NCBI GenBank assembly: GCA_001600635.1
Contig: BCKL01000025.1
Span: 186,001 to 250,000, forward strand
From: Leucosporidium creatinivorum
Lineage: Eukaryota > Basidiomycota > Microbotryomycetes > Leucosporidiales > Leucosporidiaceae
Direction of reading: 5' to 3'
Length of the DNA stretch: 64,000 nucleotides
The position numbers and the translations under genes are program-made. This document shows, in pieces, positions 32,758-44,970 of this stretch. The notes beneath the pieces are model-generated. The model saw only the letters and a list, made by a program, of their open reading frames with translations, made no database searches and was not told where the DNA came from. Each line of letters opens with the position of its first letter. Within the stretch, counting starts at the first letter, position 1.

Positions 32758-33822
32758 AAAGCGAGCTTCGGCGAAAGAAGCTGGGAGGCAGCAGAGAGGC
32801 GAGAGTCACGCTGAGAGGTTGACCCCGCAGCAGCGAAGGAGATCGTAAGCAGAACCTTAAGACGAGCGAGCCGAGAAGCGAGTCAAAAAGAGACGAGGTT
32901 GAGGCGGGAAGAAGGGAGGCGGACGACGAGAAAGAGGCCGAGTTGGGCATTCGCTCAGACCGATGGGGTGCAGGAGGCCGGCCGCTTGGAGCTCGGGATA
33001 CTCACACTCAAAAGAGCCTTCTAGCTGGCCTGCAGCGGCCGACTGGTCGTCATGTAGCTCAGCAAGTCGAGTTAGCGCAGCTCGGCGATGGTTTCGGCGA
33101 GTTTGCGGGCGTTTGAAGCGCCGGGTGGCCTCGGCCAAGAGTTTGAAGCCTATAGTCCGATCTGTATGTATTGTTTAAGCTCCTCCATGACTTCAAAGAC
33201 CTCCTTACTGCCTTACAGTCGGCTGCAGACGGATAACAAGGGGGCGAAGGGGCTCGGTGCTGTACAGCAGAGCTCGGAATCTTGCAAATGGTCGTATAAA
33301 GCCTTTGCTGGGCTTTTCTACGACTCTCTACGACTCAGTCTGACCTTCGCGCGTCTGCTCCGCGACGACTTTGAACTTCTCTCCTCGCGCTGGCTGCTCT
33401 CTCCCTCACCTCATTTCTTCTCGGTCGCCGACTCCCTCTCTTTCGAGCTAATCTACTCCACAAAAAGGCGACACCCCTTCCCTCTCGCCGCCCTGCCCTC
33501 CCCCTCTTCCTCCTCCCCCGCCACTTTCTCACGCGAGTTCGCCGCATCCTTTCGCCGGTTCAAAGCACCTCGCCCGGGTCTTAGACTACAGCAGAGTTCG
33601 GTAAAAGTGGTAGCACGTAACTGTGAGTGCAGTCTTCCTCTTGCCCAGCCGAAGCGAGGGCAGCAGAGACGAGCGGCGGAGCATCGAGGGAACGAAAAAC
33701 AACGACCAGCCCGAGCGGCGGACAGCGGCGAAGGGAGCTGCAGTAGAACGGGAGGACAAAGCTGATCCGCGGAGCAGTACGGCGAGATGTACAAGAGCTG
33801 ACCCAGCCTTACCTACAGGGTG
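32758..33822. other. Upstream region of the mitochondrial RNA polymerase gene
   Basis: A pyrimidine-rich stretch at 33,310-33,620 is probably the promoter and leader. A GTGAGT donor at 33,622 and a CTGACC...CTACAG acceptor at 33,818 suggest a 5' UTR intron that ends five bases before the start codon at 33,823. I see nothing else in it. Confidence 0.45.
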
Positions 33823-36800
33823 ATGCTCCGACCTCAGCAGCGACTCGCTCGCTCCCTCGCCCTTTCTCGATCCTCGGCGCTCCGCCCTTCATCGCTAGGC
33901 TTTGCTCGCCTGGCATCGACGGCAACGCAGCCTTCCTACGACCAGTCGGGCGCTCGCACCGTCCCGACCGACCCACCACCACCATCACCTCTTCGCCGTA
34001 CTCGCTCGCCGCTCTACACGGTCCCTCCTCTCCCACCTCTCCCGCCTCCCCTTCCTGCCGACGTAGGACCCTCCAACCAGCACTACGCTCCTTCCTCCAT
34101 CGCCCACAACGCTCCCGGAGCGCAGGAGCAGCTCGCCGTTCTCAACGCCTGCCTCGCTTCGGGCGATGTCACTCGCGCCGAGGAAGTTGCCAAGCGGATT
34201 CGGCTCAACTGGATCAAAGGTGGCAGGCAGGGAGACCTCGCCGCCCTCCTCCCGCCGAGGGTCCATGCCGACTTCCTCAGGGCCTACCTCTCCTCGGCCC
34301 TCGTTCCCACTCTTCCCAACTCCTCCCTCGCCGCCGCTACCGCTACTCTTACCTCGACTAGCGCCACCACTGGATCAGCTACTCGCTCTCGCCTCATCGC
34401 CAAGGCATGGGCCTACTTCGACAGCCTGTGGGAGCAGGAGTGGGAGTCGACCTCCGAGGTCCCTTCGCGAGTCGTCAAGAACGACGGCCACCCTTCGCTC
34501 GCGGTGGATCCCTCCATCTTCGCCGTTATGTTCAAGGGACTCACCGCCTCGGGACCCTCGGTCTACCACCCTTCCGTCCTCACCGACCCCGAGCACTGGC
34601 TTCGACCCATCACCCACCTTCTTCCCCGTCTTCGTACCTCGGGCTTCACCCTCCTCGACGTAATGAGGGACCCTATCTTCATGGTCGAGTTGCCGAGTTA
34701 CTTGGGCAAGGTCGAAAGGGAGAAGGTGCTGGATGCGTTGGCGAGTACGGGAGAGGGAAGGAGCGGATGGGAAGATTGGAGGGGCGTTGTGGAGAGTGTG
34801 AGGGAGTTGGTGCAGGCTGAGCAGGAGGGTATCGAGAAGCAGCGTGAGGCAGAAGAGGCCGTCGAGCTTGATCCTACGATGACCTCGGTGAGTTCGAGCT
34901 ACGAGCGTACGCTCTCGGCGCCGAGCTGACTTCCGCTCGCTTCCACAGTCCGACGCTCCCAACGTTTCTCTCCAAACCCTCCGCACCAACCTTTCGACCC
35001 TCTCTCTCCCCGGCTCTTCCACTTCCCTCACCCCGACCTCGCGCCAACGCCTCCTCGAAGAATCCTCCTACGACGCCGCCCGGCAACTCTACATCCACGA
35101 GATGGAAGAGCTCGCTCGCGTCGGCAAGGACAAGGAGCGCGGCATGCAGTCCAACTGGCTCCAGGGCGTCATGTTCGATTGGATGAAAGTCCTGGAGCGC
35201 AACCTCTCGGACGCGGCGACCCAGACGGGCAAGCAGAGCCCCTGGGGCAAGGAGGCCGACATCGAACCCTTCCTCCGATTGCTCAAGCCCGACAAGATGG
35301 CGCTCATCACCATCGTCGAGCTGCTGAGGCTGTGCGGTGGAGGAGGAGTCAGCGACGGCATGAAGGCGACGAGGGCCATCTTGCACATCGGCAAAGCGGT
35401 CGAGAACGAGTATCACGCTCAGATACTCAAGGAGTCGCACCCGAACAAGGAGTTTGAGCGCGAGATGGAGAGGATCGCCGAGGGAGGGATGAGCAGTAAT
35501 GAGGGCGACGAGGGGAGGGCCAAGAGTCAGGAGCAGACGCTCGATATCTTTTGGAGGAGGGAGATGGCGAAGAGGGAGAAGGATGGAGATCAGAGTTGGA
35601 GGCCGGCATGGAGTCAGGGCATTCGGGCGAAGGTCGGCAGTATCCTCATCACCGCGTTGATGGAGGTCGCCAAGGTGGATAGGACCGTCAGGCATCCTGC
35701 TACCGGCGAGTGGCTGTGAGTTTTGCCCTCTTCATTGCCCTTCGGCGGCGGCTCGCTGACTCGCTTCTCGCATCCTTCCCCCTCCTTTTCCCTTCCTACC
35801 ACGCCGCCTCCTCCGCAACAGCACCGAGACCCAACCCGCCTTCTCCCACGCCTATCAATACGTCCGTGGCCTCAAGCTCGGAGTCATCAAGGTCAACCCC
35901 GCCGTCGCCGAGCGAATGGATCAAGATCCCCTTCGCATCACCCTTCACCCGAGGTTCCTTCCCATGGTCGTCAAGCCCAAGCCTTGGCTCAGCTGGAACT
36001 CGGGCAGCTACTTGGTTCATTCGAGTGAGTTTTTCGATGCTGTTCGAAGCGAGAAGCGGGGTGATCGACGTGATGAAGCGGCGGCTGACTTCTTCCGTCG
36101 CCCCTACCTCGCCCAACAGCCCAAGTCATGCGCACCAAGGAGTCCGACGAGCAGATCTCCTACCTCAGGCAAGCCTCCGACGCCGACACGCTCGACCAGA
36201 TCTTTTCCGGCCTCGACGTCCTCGGCTCTGTCCCGTGGAAGATCAACAAGCCCGTCTTCGAAGTCGTGTCGCAGGTCTGGAACTCGGGCGAGGAGCTCGG
36301 CGACATTCCCGCCAAGGCGAGTCTGCAGCAGCCTATCGAGGCAGAGAAGCCCGAGGGACTCGACAAGGACCCGAGGGCGAAGGACACCTACCGGCATAGG
36401 ATTAAGAAGGCGCTGCAGGACAGGAGGGCAAATCACTCGACGAGGTGCGACGCCAACTATAAGCTCGAGATCGGACGTGCCGTGAGTTTCTCGTTTTCGC
36501 TCTTTTTGCCGACCGACGCTGACTCGCTCCCTCGCGCTCCAGTTCCTCAACGAGACCTTCTACTTCCCCCACAACCTCGACTTCCGCGGTCGCGCCTACC
36601 CCATCCCTCCCAACCTCAGCCACATTGGCAACGACATGTGCCGAGGACTCCTCATGTTCGCCGAAGCCAAGCCCCTCGGCGCTCGCGGACTGAGGTGGCT
36701 CAAGATCCATCTCGCCAACATGACCGGATACGACAAGGCTAGCTTCGACGAGCGGGAGCAGTACGCGATGGAGCAGTTGGAGCACGTTTACGATTCGGCG

Positions 36801-38695
36801 GACAACCCATTAGACGTGAGACCTCTGCACTCGTTCATCGCGCTAGAAGAACGCTCGCTGATTCTTTTCTTCTTCTCCACTTCTCCCCGCTCCGTCCCTT
36901 CCTCACCTCCATCCCCCTCGTCGTCCTCCTCACCTCGCAGGGCAAGCGCTGGTGGCTCAAGGCCGAGGACCCATGGCAATGCCTCGCCACCTGCATCGAG
37001 CTCGCCGCGGCCGTTCGCGCGCCCAACCCCGAGGAGTACCTCTGCTCCCTTCCCATCCACCAGGACGGCACCTGCAACGGACTCCAGCACTACGCCGCGC
37101 TCGGAGGCGATCTCAAGGGAGCTCTTCAGGTCAACCTCGAGGCGGGAGATCGACCGGCGGACGTTTACACTGGAGTCGCTAGCATGGCGAACGAGGTCAT
37201 CGAAAGGGATGCGGAGCTTGGAGTCAACGAGGCCATCATCCTCAAGGGCAAGGTCTCGAGGAAGGTCGTCAAGCAGACTGTACGTTTCGCTTATCACCCT
37301 GTCTTGCCTCGACCGTCTCGCTGACGCTCGCGTTCACCTACGACAGGTCATGACGACGGTCTATGGAGTCACCTTCATCGGCGCCAAGAAGCAGATCGAG
37401 AAGCAGCTCAAGGAGCGCGGCGACATCCCTCCCGAGCACCTCTACATGTGCTCCGTCTACCTCGGCCGCATCGTCCTCGACTCCATCGGCGACGTCTTCA
37501 AGGGCGCCACCGCCATCCAGGAGTGGCTCAACCGCTCGGCTCGCCTCATCTCCAAGTCGATCCCTCCTGGCCGTATCGAGCAGGCGCTGCAGGCCGAGCA
37601 GGACAAGAAGAAAGTCCGGAAGGGCTCCACGAAGAAAACTCCTTCTCCGACGCTGAGCAGGATTCCGAAGGAGCAGATGACGAGCGTCGTGTGGACTACG
37701 CCTCTCGGTCTGCCCGTCGTTCAGCCTTACCGCAAGCCCAAGAAGCGCCAAGTGAGTTTGGCGGTTAGCTGGAAGCCGAGAACGATGCTGATTACTCGTC
37801 GCTTCCCGTTCTCCAGGTTTCGACCGCCCTCCAAACCGTTTTCATCGTCGACCCCACCATCCCCGCCGAAGTCGACCCCCGAGCGCAGGCAACCGCGTTC
37901 CCTCCCAACTTTATCCACTCTCTCGACGCTACTCACATGATGATGACCGCTCTCGCATGCAAGGTACGTGGTTTTCTCGATGAGCGATTCGACACGAGTG
38001 CTGACCACTGACCCTCGCCGAACAGGACAAGATCGCCTTCGCTTCGGTGCACGATTCGTACTGGACTCACGCCTGCTCGGTTGACGAGATGTCGGTGATC
38101 CTTCGCGACACCTTCATCGAGCTCCACTCGCAGGACATCCTTGGCAAGCTGCGCCAAGAGGTGAGCTCCCGTCCGCCTTCTCACTCTCGCCGAGCATTGC
38201 TAACCTCGTTCGCTACTCTCACAGTTCATCGAGCGTTACGACGGTCACGTCGTTCCCGTTTCCAAGGTCCCCGCCGGTCTTCGCTACGCCCACGCCAACC
38301 CCGACGGCGAGATCACTGTCGAGGACGGCTCCTCATCCGCTTCCGCCGAAGCCACGGAGGAGGAGGCTCGCGCCAAGGCCCTCGCCGAACTCGAGAAGGA
38401 GGATGGCGAAGCCAGTCTGCCACTCTTCGCCCAGAGCAAGAGGGTCGCGAGGGTGTCGACTGCCCCGAGACGGATCTCGGAGGATGGCGAGGAGAGCGAG
38501 CTGGAGGGAATGGAGGGCGACGAGGCCGACACCGAGGGAGTCCAGCGGGAAGCGATCAAGAGGATGTACAAGGCGCCACCAGCAAAGGGGATCGACTCCA
38601 AGCTCATCTACCTCTCCGACATCCTCCCTCCCGTCCCCTCCAAGGGCGACTTCGACCTCGAGAGGATTCGCCAGTCCCTCTACTTCTTCTCATAA
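33823..38695 (+). CDS. RPO41: Mitochondrial DNA-directed RNA polymerase
   Basis: Ten exons (33823-34887, 34949-35715, 35822-36024, 36120-36481, 36543-36815, 36941-37279, 37347-37751, 37817-37963, 38026-38160, 38225-38695) encode 1,388 aa. It is the single-subunit, T7-like enzyme that transcribes mitochondrial DNA. The Arg/Ser-rich N-terminus ([14 protein letters not shown]) fits a mitochondrial targeting peptide. Catalytic landmarks in order are DFRGRAYP (about 812), motif [12 protein letters not shown] with Asp near 932, motif B KVVKQTVMTTVYG (about 998-1010), [13 protein letters not shown], and motif [10 protein letters not shown] with Asp near 1197. The protein ends QSLYFFS, the usual C-terminal Phe-rich tip. 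An acidic, low-complexity insertion of about 100 residues lies between motif C and this tip. The long N-terminal extension (about 780 residues) matches fungal Rpo41. Confidence 0.95.
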
Positions 38696-39302
38696 CCGTC
38701 TCTCCTCCCCATCACCTTCATCCACAACTCTCCCTTCTCCCCTCGCACTCAATAGATACCCACCTCTTCCCCTCTCCTTATTCCCCCTTCCTCTTCGCTT
38801 CGCCCTGGCAGCATGTTCCCCCCTCCTTTTCGTAGCTGTTTCCTTTACTTGTGTAGCCTTTGACATTGGGCAACCTCTCTCACCATTTCACATGCAGCCT
38901 CTTTCACCCGTCTCTGACGTTGGGCTTTCCAGCGAGCTTGAAGTCGTCGTTCGCAGCGCGATCCGAGCATTCGGCAAGTGAAGAGCCGCACGTTGAGCTG
39001 CAGGAAAGCAGCAACCCTCGAATGTGGTGGAGAAGTCTCACAGAACTGATGGACGACCGGATGCAGCCTGCAGATGGGAGAGCGATGATACGCTGCTCGG
39101 TCTTGCCGATCCTCTTGTCTTGGGTTGCTTCTGCCTCGCAAGCAGCAGTTCGCAAATTCGTTCTGAGCTCTGCCATTTGCAGATAAGTAGTTTCCCGACC
39201 CGACCTTCCTGCACCTCGACCTGTGAAGCGTCCTCTCACTGAGGAAATAGCGAGCGGAGACCAGCGCCGAGACGATTGACCTTCGACGAGCAGAGCACTC
39301 AC
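38696..39302. other. Intergenic region downstream of RPO41
   Basis: This contains the probable RPO41 3' UTR. A minus-strand coiled-coil-like reading (AELRTNLRTAACEAEATQ, near 39,110-39,170) may be a further exon of the unknown gene at 39,303-39,430, but I could not connect the two in phase. Confidence 0.35.
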
Positions 39303-39430
39303 CGTTGGCTAGCTTGCAGCACGGTGTTGTGGGCAGGTAGCATGGCGTTGCGATACGATACACCTCGTGCAAAAGTCTCTGGCGATGAACCGGCAAAGGC
39401 AAAGCGGTTGAGCATGACGTCCCCCAGCCT
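39303..39430 (-). other. Orphan exon of an unrecognised gene
   Basis: A 128-base stretch has a CACTGATT branch site and CGCAG acceptor before it and a GTGAGT donor after it. It reads RLGDVMLNRFAFAGSSPETF, then ARGVSYRNAMLPAHNTVLQA. This is strongly protein-like and not low complexity, but neighbouring exons cannot be placed with confidence. It could be part of a decaying gene. Confidence 0.35.
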
Positions 39431-41578
39431 CTGCGAAAGGCGAAGGGCAGCTTGGGGAAATCAGTGAGAGATCGAGCGCTATCGGCTGGGGCAGAAGTCG
39501 AGAGAAGCTGCTGCGAGTGTTCTGTAGCTTTTGAACAAGACGGCGGTACAGAGAAAACCAGGGGAAAAGGTCGTTGAAGTCAAAAGTGACTGGCTCCCGG
39601 CTCTCGGCGCGGCTGCTCAACCTCGGCCTCGCTTTTGTCAAGCTCGAGACGGGCGCACAGACCTCTGCAGACGGTAGAAAGCTTTTTGTTGTATCGTAGC
39701 TCCAATTTACGATAGCCTCGTGTAGATAAAAGCGAGCAACGGTCGACCGAACTTCTTCGCAGGCCGTTTCCTCAACAGCTCGGCGTTGGCAGGAAAATCA
39801 CGTCGCTCCTCGAAGCCTCCCTTACTAACGGGAGCAGTGACTTGCTGCAACATAGGGCTGATATTCTCATCACAAGAGGCTGTAAGCCTCCATTTGGCAG
39901 CCGTTAAAAATTCGACCTCCCTCCGCCAGCCTCCTCCTCTTCTCGCTCTTCCTCCTCAGCTCGCCATCTCCTTCCCTCCCAACGTTCAACGCCCGGCGCT
40001 CTGGAGTGGAGGGCTAAAGCTTCAGGAGTGTGGGTTGAGTGATCTGCAGCTTTTCATTGAGGACTGGCTCTCTCCCGCTGCTCCTCGAAGTTTAAACTAC
40101 GGTCTCGGCGCTGTTCGAGCGCTGAGCGGCCAGAAGGCCGTCGGGCTGCTGCTCGGTTACAGAGAGAGGAGAGCGGACATGCGATGCAGGTTTGTAAGAG
40201 AAAGCTTTTCAGCACCGACAGAATCTACCGCCGAGTTACAGGAGAGACAAGGGTGAGAAGGAGGGGGTAGCGAAAGAGTGGGCTGGCTTGCGCCGAGCGC
40301 CAGCTCACCTCTCACTACTCGAAGGCGGCGACGATGCCGAGAGGACCACCCTCATACTCGCAATCTGTTGCTCTTTCATCATCGCTTCACACGTCGCCGC
40401 CGGGCGAGGGATGGAAAGGAGAATGAGCTCGAGAGCTGAGACGACCTGACCTTCCTTTCTCGGCGACGACCCAGCTGCGCCCGCCTTCGTCAGCCTGGCC
40501 TCGCAGCCGGAGCTGGTCGACGAAGTGAGAAAGCTGGACTCTTTGTAAATGACTACCTCAAGCGTATGCATCCTGCATGGAGCTGTACCGGGGTGAGATG
40601 AGCTGCTCCGCTTTCGCAGGCGGCGCACATTGCTGGAGCCTCGCAACGGTTGCGCGCTGGATGAGGAAGTGCTGGAGCTGGAGGCCATCAAGGTAGTTTA
40701 ACCTTTGTAGGTCGCAACAATTGGCTTTGGACTTGCTCTTTGAGGTGGGAGCCGAAGAGGACCAAGGCTCGGCGATGAGCAGCCGACCTTCAATTCTGCC
40801 TCGGCGCGGGCTCCACTAGACTATAGACTATCAAAGAGGGATAAGGCTGTTAGTTGGCCAAGTCACGAGTTGCACTCTTCCCAAGGCAGTCCAGCAAAAG
40901 CCCCAAGACGCCCGCCTCCGCCTCAGCTCGAAGAGGACTTGCTCCGAGCTCTTATCCAGCGCTCTGCTGCAATCGTTACTTGCCTCTCGCCGGTTGCAGA
41001 CAGTGAACTCAGATGTATCGCTGCATCCTGTACCCCAACCTGTCCAGCAGAAGCTCTCAGCTCGAGAAAGTTGACTGCACCGAGAAGAGGGGGTCCGAGC
41101 GCCTGCCTTTGGCCTGCCGACGAGGGGAAGCGGCGAGAATCAGCTGATGGCCTGGGGATGTCCCTCTCTGCGTCAGGGCACCGACTGGTAATACTTCAGG
41201 CACTTTCTCGACCGGATCGAGCAAGGTTGAAGCGAAGAGCTGTAAGGGCTAGATTCGCCGAAGCTCTCTTGATCTCAGCCTCCTCCCTTCGCTGGACGCC
41301 TCCCCCTTCTCGCTCTCGCCCTCACCCTTGCATCTCTTTCTCTTCTTCACATCTAGCTGTACCCGAGTCGTACCCCCTCGCCCCTTCTATCCCTTCGTCG
41401 CTCGTTTCCTACGCCTCTCTCCCGCGCTCCACCCCGCCCTCCCGAGTCATCTCCGCACGCAACTCGAGATCGACCCACGCATACGTCGAGCTTTTCCCTC
41501 CCTCCTCCCCCTCGTATCTCTCGCTCGCCTACAGCAACAGCGGCGGCCGACCCAGCAGACCCAGCCCGCCTCCCGGGG
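39431..41578. other. Long intergenic region
   Basis: This holds mixed-composition DNA with several open frames. The only one I would keep as a weak candidate is on the minus strand at 40,691-40,305 (128 codons, Ser-rich start, then RLTKAGAAGSSPRK and ALELILLSIPRPAATCEAMM). The right end (about 41,260-41,578) is CT-rich and is probably the leader of the kinase gene. Confidence 0.35.
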
Positions 41579-44030
41579 ATGAACTACTTGGGCTTCGCCT
41601 CGCCCTTCACCATGTCGTCCAGCCAATTCGACGATGAGGCAGCCTTCACCGATGATTCCCTCTCCCCTTCCTCTTCCCAGTCCTCGGCCTCCTACATCTT
41701 GTTCGACTCGGTACCTTTCCCTCCTACCGCCGAGGATGGGACTTCGCCCGCGCCCTTCACCGCCGAGCTCGACTTGCAATTCGAGCAGGATTCTGCGTCC
41801 CCATCCGCGCCGTCAACAAACCCCATCGACGACCTCCTGCCGCCTCTCTCGCCTCCCGCCAACTCGTTCGCCTCGGCGCAAGCTGCCATGGCCGCTCAGA
41901 ACTCGTCGCACTCGCAGAACTTGATCGGACACTGCCTCGACAACTCCTCGGTCGGTTTCCACTCGACGCTCGAGTTCATTTCGATCCTCGGCCTCGGCGC
42001 GTATGGAGTCGTCTACCTCGCCCGCGACATCGCCGCTCGTCCTTCCGCATTCCCCTCCTCTCGCGCCCACCCTCAGCTCGGCAACCAGCCCCTTTACGCC
42101 GTCAAGTGCCTCAACAAGGTCGGCCTCGACGAGCGCCAGCGCAACTTCCAGCGCCGGGAGATTCGCCTGCACAGCAACGCCAGCAAGCACGGCAACGTCG
42201 TCACCCTGCACAATGTCATCGACGAGGAGACGTGCATCTACGTCGTGCTGCAGTTCTGCGAGGAGGGCGACCTCTTTGGCATGATCACCGAGCGCCAGCG
42301 ATACCTCGGCGACGACGAACTCATTCGCTCCGTCTTCCTCCAAATCGTCGACTCGGTCGAGTACTGCCACTCCCAGGAGATCTACCACCGCGACCTCAAG
42401 CCCGAGAACATCCTGTGCTTGGACGACGGCAAGAAGGTCGTTCTCGCCGACTTTGGCCTCGCCACTCACGAGAAGACGAGCGGCGACTTTGGCTGCGGCA
42501 GCACGTTCTACATGAGCCCAGGTTCGTTTTATTTCACTTCCGAGCTTCTCGCGAGCCGGCGCTGACCTTGCCTCCTTCCTTCCCACAGAATGCCAAGGCG
42601 GTCTCTTCCAGCGCCTCTCCTCCTACTCCACCCCTCAGAACGACATCTGGTCGCTTGGCGTCATCCTCGTCAACCTCACCTGCGGTCGCAACCCCTGGAA
42701 GCAGGCCTGCCCTTCCGACGAGACCTTCTGCGCCTACCTCGGCAACCCCGACTTCCTTCGCTCCATCCTCCCCATCTCGGACCACACCAACCGCATCCTC
42801 AAGCGCATCTTCGCCCTCAACCCCGCCATGCGCATCTCGCTCAAGGAGCTTCGCCGCGAGATCCTCAGCGTCAAGACTTTCACCATGAGCGAGGACGAGC
42901 TCAAGAGCGCCACGAAGGCGACCAAGGAGGCCGCGAGGGCTTTCGCTCAGAGCGTGCCCGAGGAGAGGTACGAGGAGGTCGAGGAGCAGGATATGTTGGT
43001 GCAGAACGAGCCTTACGAGGAAGACATCATGCTCGTCTCGCCCTGTGTCTCCCAAGGTGAGTTTCTCGCGCTCGGCTCGGCTTTGAGCAATCGGCTGACT
43101 CTTCTCCCCTCTCTCCCAGCCTACGAGGACGACGAGACGACCCCTTCGCCCGTCACTCCCACTCAGCCTCCCAGCCAAACCGCACCCATCACCCCTCCCG
43201 CTACTCCCCGCCGTCTCAACCGACCAGCCCCTCCCGCTCTCAAGCCTTCGACGCTCAAGAGCACCTATTCGAGCGACGGCTCCATGTCACATTCGGGCAG
43301 CGAGGACTCGTCGGATACGCTGGCATCGGACGACGAGGCCGCTACTCCCCGACGGAGCGCACGGCGGCGGCAGGAGGTCTTCACCACACCGCCACAGCAG
43401 ACTCGCGGCGGCTTCCAGAGCGAGGACCGTCTTCCTGGCGCAGACGGTGCTCTTCCTCCATCTCCCGTTACTCCCACCAGCCATCGTCGGCCACGAGCAG
43501 CCGCGACTCGCAGCGTCTCGCCTCGAGCAGCGGCTCGGACTTCGGCAGCGACCAGGCGGCGGAAGGCATCCTTCGACTCGTCGTCCTCTTCCTCGGGCAA
43601 CTCGTCGCAACCTCCTACTCCCACCGGCCCTCCACCTCGCTACAGCCACTCCTCCACCTCCGCCCTCGACTACGGCCTAACCAACCACGTTCGAATCGTC
43701 GACTCGTCCTCCCCTCGGGACCACGAGATGACCTTCGCCAACTCGGGCGACGGCGACGAGCAGCCCTACCTACGAGCCGCCAAGCCCATCGCCACGGAGG
43801 TGCAGTCGCAAGTGCACACCGCCTTCTACCCCGTCATCGCTCAGGACTGGGCCGAGGGCGCTTCGGCGCAGGCTCATTACTCGGTCACCCTCCCTCCTCC
43901 CGTCTTCCTTCCTCACGTTCAGGACGGCGACGAGGCCTACTACGATTTCCCCCTCCCACCAACTGGCTACTACCACTCTAAACCAGCGCACAACGGCGAG
44001 CCGGCAACGGTTTCCGTTCAACAGGCTTGA
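41579..44030 (+). CDS. Ran1/Pat1-type (Ksp1/Vhs1-like) Ser/Thr protein kinase
   Basis: Three exons (41579-42521, 42589-43056, 43120-44030) encode 773 aa. A Ser/Pro/Asp-rich N-terminus of about 125 residues precedes the kinase domain (about 130-440). It has a glycine loop (LGLGAYGVVYLA), AVK lysine near 176, HRDLKPENIL near 270, DFGLATHEKTSGDFGCGSTF with DFG near 291, and then YMSPEC, where the usual APE reads SPE. The wording around DFG and GCGS is characteristic of the Ran1/Pat1, Ksp1 and Sks1/Vhs1 group of fungal kinases that link nutrients to growth and meiosis. The C-terminal 330 residues are Ser/Thr/Pro-rich and probably regulatory. Intron 1 uses a GTTCGT donor. A second in-frame ATG at 41,612 is an alternative start. 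Confidence 0.85.
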
Positions 44031-44364
44031 TGCTCTTCCTTTCTCCCTTCTCCCATACATGATTATGTTTCGCTTTTCTCTCATATCACTACCCATGTTC
44101 CTAATCACGTGTTGTGTCAATCACACTATTCTTTCCCCTTGTAGCCTTCTCTCCGTTTCGTTTGTCGGTACTTCGTTCTCCCTCTCTCCCCCATCGCATA
44201 GCCTCTCACATTAGGCCTCAAGTAGTTCCAGCATACCGTGTTAGAGTCTTAGATTATCATTGAAACCTATTCAAGAGCATTCAGATATTCTTCCTCGTCT
44301 CTGAGAAGCCAGCGAGAGCAGCGAAGCGAGTTCGAGCAGCGCTGAGCAACTCGAACGCTCTTGG
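44031..44364. other. Downstream region of the kinase gene
   Basis: This is a T-rich probable 3' UTR with several TTTAT/TTAGAT-like tracts. I see no coding signal. Confidence 0.4.
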
Positions 44365-44970
44365 CTAAGCCTGCACGCGGCGCAGCGGGGGGTCGGAGAT
44401 CGTCGACGTGTCGAAAGGCTCGGAGAAGACGGGTCCGAGATAGCAGCAGCTGCGTGGAGTGAGCAGGCTGCGCTCGGCGAGATGGTAGACTTCGGGGCCG
44501 GCGCTGAGTCTAGGGGCTATCGAGCTCGTCAGGGCTGCTGTGCGAGCTGAGGGGTCTCCACAGTCTCGATAGAGCATCTTCAAGCGCTCCTTGACCTCTA
44601 CAACAGCTCTTCTGCGCCTCGCAGTCTCTCAGCAGCGTCGACTCCTGGCCCTCCTCTCGGCGAAGATCTCGAGAGCCTTTCTGCTGCTTCTCAACTGCTC
44701 CAGCCGCCACAGAAGGCAGCCGTTGGTCTTCCTGGAACTGCTTTGTCCCCCAAGCTGCTCGACAACGTGTCAGCAGACCTACACCAATGCTTCAGGCTCG
44801 ACCTCAGGCTGAGGCATCGCCGAGTCCACGATTTTGGGCGCCAGTTGGGAGGTCTCTCCCTCGCCTCGCACAGGGCCAAAGTGGAACGGTACAGAAGCTC
44901 ACAGAACTGTTGCTCTGTGTATATCAACTTGCTGTAGAAGGACTAGTCCAACTCCCATGCAGCACGCGAA
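44365..44970 (-). other. Possible coiled-coil gene remnant
   Basis: On the minus strand a helical reading (LLWRLEQLRSSRKALEIFAE) is followed in the same frame by one TGA and then by VVEVKERLKMLYRDCGDPSA, ending SDPPLRRVQA with a stop at 44,365. An upstream reading (TEQQFCELLYRSTLALCEAR) may be an earlier exon. The single TGA suggests decay or a missed intron. I do not recognise the protein. Confidence 0.25.

Noticed and set aside
41813-42586. 257-codon minus-strand open frame opposite the kinase
   Set aside because: It is a mirror of the codon bias of the kinase gene, not an independent coding sequence.
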